From Psychrilyobacter sp. (GTDB taxonomy: Bacteria; Fusobacteriota; Fusobacteriia; Fusobacteriales; Fusobacteriaceae), in assembly GCA_030621995.1 (NCBI GenBank), contig JAUXGP010000057.1:1-8944 (forward strand): 8,944 nucleotides of DNA, given 5' to 3'. Within the stretch, counting starts at the first letter, position 1, and every line of letters starts with the position of its first letter. Positions 7,191 through 8,944 of the stretch are shown in pieces. The notes under the pieces were generated by a model that was given only the letters and a program-made list of their open reading frames with translations, did no database searches and was not told the DNA's origin. A program made the translations under genes and the position numbers.

Positions 7191-7670
7191 CTAATTATAT
7201 TCTTTTAGTATATTGACCACTTCATCGGCCTTAACCCTTCCATAGACTTTTTTTCCTACAGTTACTATAGGAGCCATTCCACATGCCCCTACACATCTGA
7301 GTATATCAATAGAAAATTTCCCATCATTTGACGTTTCTCCAATTTTTAATCCTAACTCCCTTTTAAATTCGTTTAAAATATTTTCAGAACCATTTACATA
7401 ACATGCAGTCCCCATACAAATTGAAATAGGATGTTCACCTTTAGGTGTCATAGTAAAAAATGAGTAAAAAGTTATTACACCATAAATCTCTGAAAGGGGG
7501 ATGCCCATTTTTTTACCGACATGAGTCTGCACTTCCAAGGGGAGATATCCAAAAAGATCTTGTGCCCTATGCAAAACTGTGATTAGTTCTCCTTTTTGAT
7601 CTTCTAAAGAATAAATAAACTCATCTAATTTTGTAAAATATTCATCTTTTAATCTGTTATTACATCTCAC
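7191..7670 (-). CDS. hydC: NuoE-like [2Fe-2S] hydrogenase subunit HydC
   Basis: This 159-residue protein of the NuoE/24-kDa family has a helical N-terminal part (about 8-60) and a thioredoxin-like ferredoxin domain. All four cluster ligands are present: C85 and C90 in ICMGTACYVNG (84-94), and C126 and C130 in CVGACGMAP (126-134). The segment IYGVITFYSFF (62-72) is also characteristic. It should carry the [2Fe-2S] centre next to the HydB flavin and take part in electron transfer or gating. The start is GTG at 7668-7670 with AGGAGG at 7678-7683, 7 bases away. It is the first gene of the operon and its stop is 12 bases before hydB. The order hydC-hydB-hydA without a separate hndB-like gene points to a HydABC trimer rather than the four-subunit HndABCD enzyme. 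Confidence 0.95.
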   Translation of the reverse strand: MRCNNRLKDEYFTKLDEFIYSLEDQKGELITVLHRAQDLFGYLPLEVQTHVGKKMGIPLSEIYGVITFYSFFTMTPKGEHPISICMGTACYVNGSENILNEFKRELGLKIGETSNDGKFSIDILRCVGACGMAPIVTVGKKVYGRVKADEVVNILKEYN

Positions 7671-7723
7671 TATAATTCCTCCTCGTTAAAAATTAGAACT
7701 TTCATCATAAATATTAAAACACT

Positions 7724-7746
7724 ATACTTTAATAATACTTTAGTAT
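7724..7746. promoter_or_regulatory. Direct repeat and palindrome over the hydCBA -10 box
   Basis: ATACTTTA occurs at 7724-7731 and again at 7735-7742, an 11-base period, about one helical turn. The second copy continues into the palindrome ATACTTTAGTAT (7735-7746). The pair covers the proposed -10 hexamer, where a repressor could act. The sequence is AT-rich, so coincidence is not excluded. Confidence 0.35.
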
Positions 7747-7759
7747 CTGGAAAAATCAA
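7732..7759 (-). promoter_or_regulatory. Candidate promoter of hydCBA
   Basis: On the - strand TTGATT (7754-7759) and TATTAT (7732-7737) are 16 bases apart, with 4 and 5 matches to the sigma-70 consensus. Transcription would begin near 7725, leaving a leader of about 55 bases before the hydC GTG. The -10 box is overlapped by a direct repeat and a palindrome (7724-7746). I see no clear Rex-type operator here. Confidence 0.5.
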
Positions 7760-7824
7760 ATAAAATTAATTTTAGAGAGTCTTCTAATCCTCTTATTGAC
7801 AAATCAATTAATCACATGTTAGGG

Positions 7825-7846
7825 TGTAATATTTATTAATATTACA
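7825..7846. promoter_or_regulatory. Palindromic operator candidate before the COG1237-type gene
   Basis: Two perfect 9-base arms, TGTAATATT (7825-7833) and AATATTACA (7838-7846), flank TATT. The left arm starts with TGTAAT, a possible -10 box. TTGACA at 7796-7801 is present but 23 bases away, too far for a standard pair. The site ends 1 base before the Shine-Dalgarno site and could act as a DNA operator or as an mRNA hairpin near the ribosome site. Confidence 0.4.
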
Positions 7847-7847
7847 T

Positions 7848-7854
7848 AAAGGAG
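7848..7854 (+). promoter_or_regulatory. Shine-Dalgarno site that fixes the TTG start
   Basis: AAAGGAGG starts at 7847 and ends at 7854, 8 bases before the TTG at 7863-7865. The strong match and good spacing make this TTG the likely start. No in-frame ATG or GTG occurs close by, and the MBL fold's first strand (LKVLVDNN) begins immediately after it. Confidence 0.7.
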
Positions 7855-7862
7855 GCAACAAA

Positions 7863-8669
7863 TTGAAGTTAAAAGTTTTAGTAGATAACAACACATATAT
7901 TGACCAATATTATTGCGGGGAACCGGCTGTTTCATATTATATTGAAGATGAGGGCACTAGTTTGTTATTGGATGTAGGGTATTCTGATTTATTTTTAAAA
8001 AATTCTACTGCATTAGGTGTAGATCTAGAAAATATAAGCGCTATTGTTATTTCACATGGTCACGACGACCATACAAGAGGATTAAAATACTATTTTGAAA
8101 AAGATCATAAAAAAAATATTTCTATTATCGCTCATCCAGATGCATTTAACGAAAAACAAATTGATAACTTAAAAATTTGTTCTCCTATTTTAAAGGAAGA
8201 ACTAAAAGAAAAATGTAATTTAATCCTTTCAAAAACCCCTATTAAAGTCAGTAAAAATATAACTTTTTTAGGAGAAATACCTCAAATGAATGATTTTGAA
8301 AATAGAAGATCTATTGGCACACAAATTGTTGATGAAATTTTGGTTGATGATTATGTAATGGATGATACAGCCCTTGCATATAAGAATGAAAATGGTATTT
8401 ATATTATTACAGGATGTTCTCACAGTGGGATATGTAATATAATAGAATATGCAAAAAAAGTATGTAAAGATGATAGGGTATTAGGAGTTATAGGAGGATT
8501 TCATTTATTTGAAGTAACTGAACAGGTCAATAAAACTATCGATTATCTAAGGCAAAATAATTTAAAGGAATTATACCCTTGCCATTGTACTTCATTTTCT
8601 GTTAGAGCAGAAATAAATAAAACTTTACCTGTAAAAGAAGTTGGAGTAGGTTTAGAAATAAATTGGTAA
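7863..8669 (+). CDS. Metallo-beta-lactamase-fold hydrolase, COG1237 type
   Basis: This 268-residue cytoplasmic protein has the metallo-beta-lactamase fold. The metal motif is SHGHDDH (64-70; H65, H67, D69, H70). Further likely ligands are H187 in TGCSHSGICN (183-192), H214 in GGFHLF (211-216) and H241 in PCHCTS (239-244). TGCSHSGI together with GGFHLF is typical of COG1237, a group that includes the archaeal dihydropterin ribofuranosyl-aminobenzene phosphate synthase name. That activity should not be transferred to a bacterial protein on this evidence. No signal peptide or extra domain is visible. The start is TTG with a strong Shine-Dalgarno site. The gene is transcribed away from the hydrogenase operon across a 192-base region and ends in its own terminator, so it is probably a single-gene unit. 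The substrate is unknown. Confidence 0.85.
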   Translation: MKLKVLVDNNTYIDQYYCGEPAVSYYIEDEGTSLLLDVGYSDLFLKNSTALGVDLENISAIVISHGHDDHTRGLKYYFEKDHKKNISIIAHPDAFNEKQIDNLKICSPILKEELKEKCNLILSKTPIKVSKNITFLGEIPQMNDFENRRSIGTQIVDEILVDDYVMDDTALAYKNENGIYIITGCSHSGICNIIEYAKKVCKDDRVLGVIGGFHLFEVTEQVNKTIDYLRQNNLKELYPCHCTSFSVRAEINKTLPVKEVGVGLEINW

Positions 8670-8688
8670 AGTATGAAAGGTAATTGAA

Positions 8689-8725
8689 AAAGATCCTAAG
8701 ATTTTTAGGATCTTTCTTTTATTTT
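8689..8725. terminator. Terminator after the MBL-fold gene, probably bidirectional
   Basis: An 11-bp stem (AAAGATCCTAA at 8689-8699 with its complement at 8705-8715) has a 5-base loop and is followed on the + strand by CTTTTATTTT. On the - strand the stem ends in a run of five Ts, so it can also end the leftward TPR gene. It starts 20 bases after the MBL stop codon. Confidence 0.8.
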
Positions 8726-8768
8726 AGAGGCTACAGGTACCGTAGTAAATGCCGTTTTTACCCTCTAA
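8724..8768. repeat. Nested inverted repeats between convergent genes
   Basis: Outer arms TTAGAGG (8724-8730) and CCTCTAA (8762-8768) are perfect complements around 31 bases. Next to the left arm lies an inner hairpin, CTAC (8731-8734) with GTAG (8742-8745) and a 7-base loop. The arrangement could fold as a branched RNA 3' end. No T-run marks it as a terminator. Confidence 0.3.
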
Positions 8769-8799
8769 GTTAAAAGTATAATATAACAAACTTTTTCTA

Positions 8800-8944
8800 T
8801 TATTTGTTTTTAAATTGCGATAATTTTTTTTTTGCAATTCTTCGATTCTCTATAGCTCTTTTATCATTTGGATTTAATTCTATTTCTTTATTATAATCTG
8901 AAATAGCTTCTTTATATTTACCTGAAAAAGCTTTTATTACTCCT
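8800..8944 (-). CDS. C-terminal end of a TPR-repeat protein (partial)
   Basis: An open frame enters from the right edge and stops at TAA (8800-8802), giving the last 47 residues of a protein. The segment SGKYKEAISDYNKEIELNP (7-25) matches helix A and helix B of a tetratricopeptide repeat, with the usual Y, A and L/P positions. A basic tail follows (KRAIENRRIAKKKLSQ). TPR repeats bind partner proteins; no specific role can be read from the C-terminus. The codon style matches its neighbours. A run of ten A residues (complement of 8824-8833) codes the KKK, so the frame depends on this tract being correct. The gene is convergent with the MBL-fold gene and probably shares its terminator. Confidence 0.75.
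   Translation of the reverse strand, partial: GVIKAFSGKYKEAISDYNKEIELNPNDKRAIENRRIAKKKLSQFKNK

Noticed and set aside
3645..7194. Several + strand open frames opposite hydA, hydB and hydC
   Set aside because: All are antisense to well-conserved hydrogenase genes and have no ribosome sites or recognisable domains.
7796..7807. TTGACAAATCAA as a Rex-like operator
   Set aside because: Only TTGA and TCAA arms match; the TTGTTAA/TTAACAA pattern typical of Rex is absent.
1..8944. CRISPR array, tRNA, rRNA or riboswitch
   Set aside because: No regularly spaced repeats, cloverleaf or recognised riboswitch core could be seen by reading both strands.

Overview
The window is AT-rich bacterial DNA. It has strong purine-rich Shine-Dalgarno sites, frequent GTG/TTG starts and a trimeric [FeFe] hydrogenase, which together suggest a strictly anaerobic, hydrogen-metabolising fermenter. 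Low-GC Fusobacteriota or Clostridia fit best. This is inferred from gene content and style; the window has no rRNA or other taxonomic marker.

Layout, left to right. (1) 1-153: AT-rich upstream region with a hairpin and a possible mini-ORF. (2) 154-2283 (+): a membrane transporter of the SLC12 / cation-chloride cotransporter type, ending at a strong hairpin that also faces the convergent gene to its right. (3) 2326-2589: non-coding, with a short sequence resembling an IS256-type element end. (4) 2590-3296 (-): a two-gene unit of a 48-residue zinc-ribbon protein followed by a GNAT acetyltransferase, with a recognisable promoter at 3332-3360. (5) 3297-3602: intergenic stretch with that promoter, a strong terminator and an extra inverted repeat. 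(6) 3603-7670 (-): the hydC-hydB-hydA operon, with gaps of only 12 and 9 nt. (7) 7671-7862: divergent promoter region with palindromes and a direct repeat. (8) 7863-8669 (+): a metallo-beta-lactamase-fold protein of the COG1237 type, with a TTG start. (9) 8689-8725: shared terminator. (10) 8800-8944 (-): the C-terminal end of a TPR protein that runs off the window.

How the genes work together: HydC (NuoE-like), HydB (NuoF-like, FMN and NAD(P)H site) and HydA (H-cluster subunit) should form a soluble complex. It would couple H2 with NAD(H), and probably ferredoxin, by flavin-linked electron bifurcation or confurcation. The maturases HydE, HydF and HydG are not in the window, so they must be encoded elsewhere. 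The other genes have no clear functional tie to the hydrogenase. I see no CRISPR array, tRNA, rRNA, phage gene or intact insertion sequence. I did not find a clearly novel multi-gene system. The less ordinary items are the tiny zinc-ribbon/GNAT pair, the divergent regulatory region beside the hydrogenase, the orphan COG1237 hydrolase and the bacterial SLC12-like transporter.
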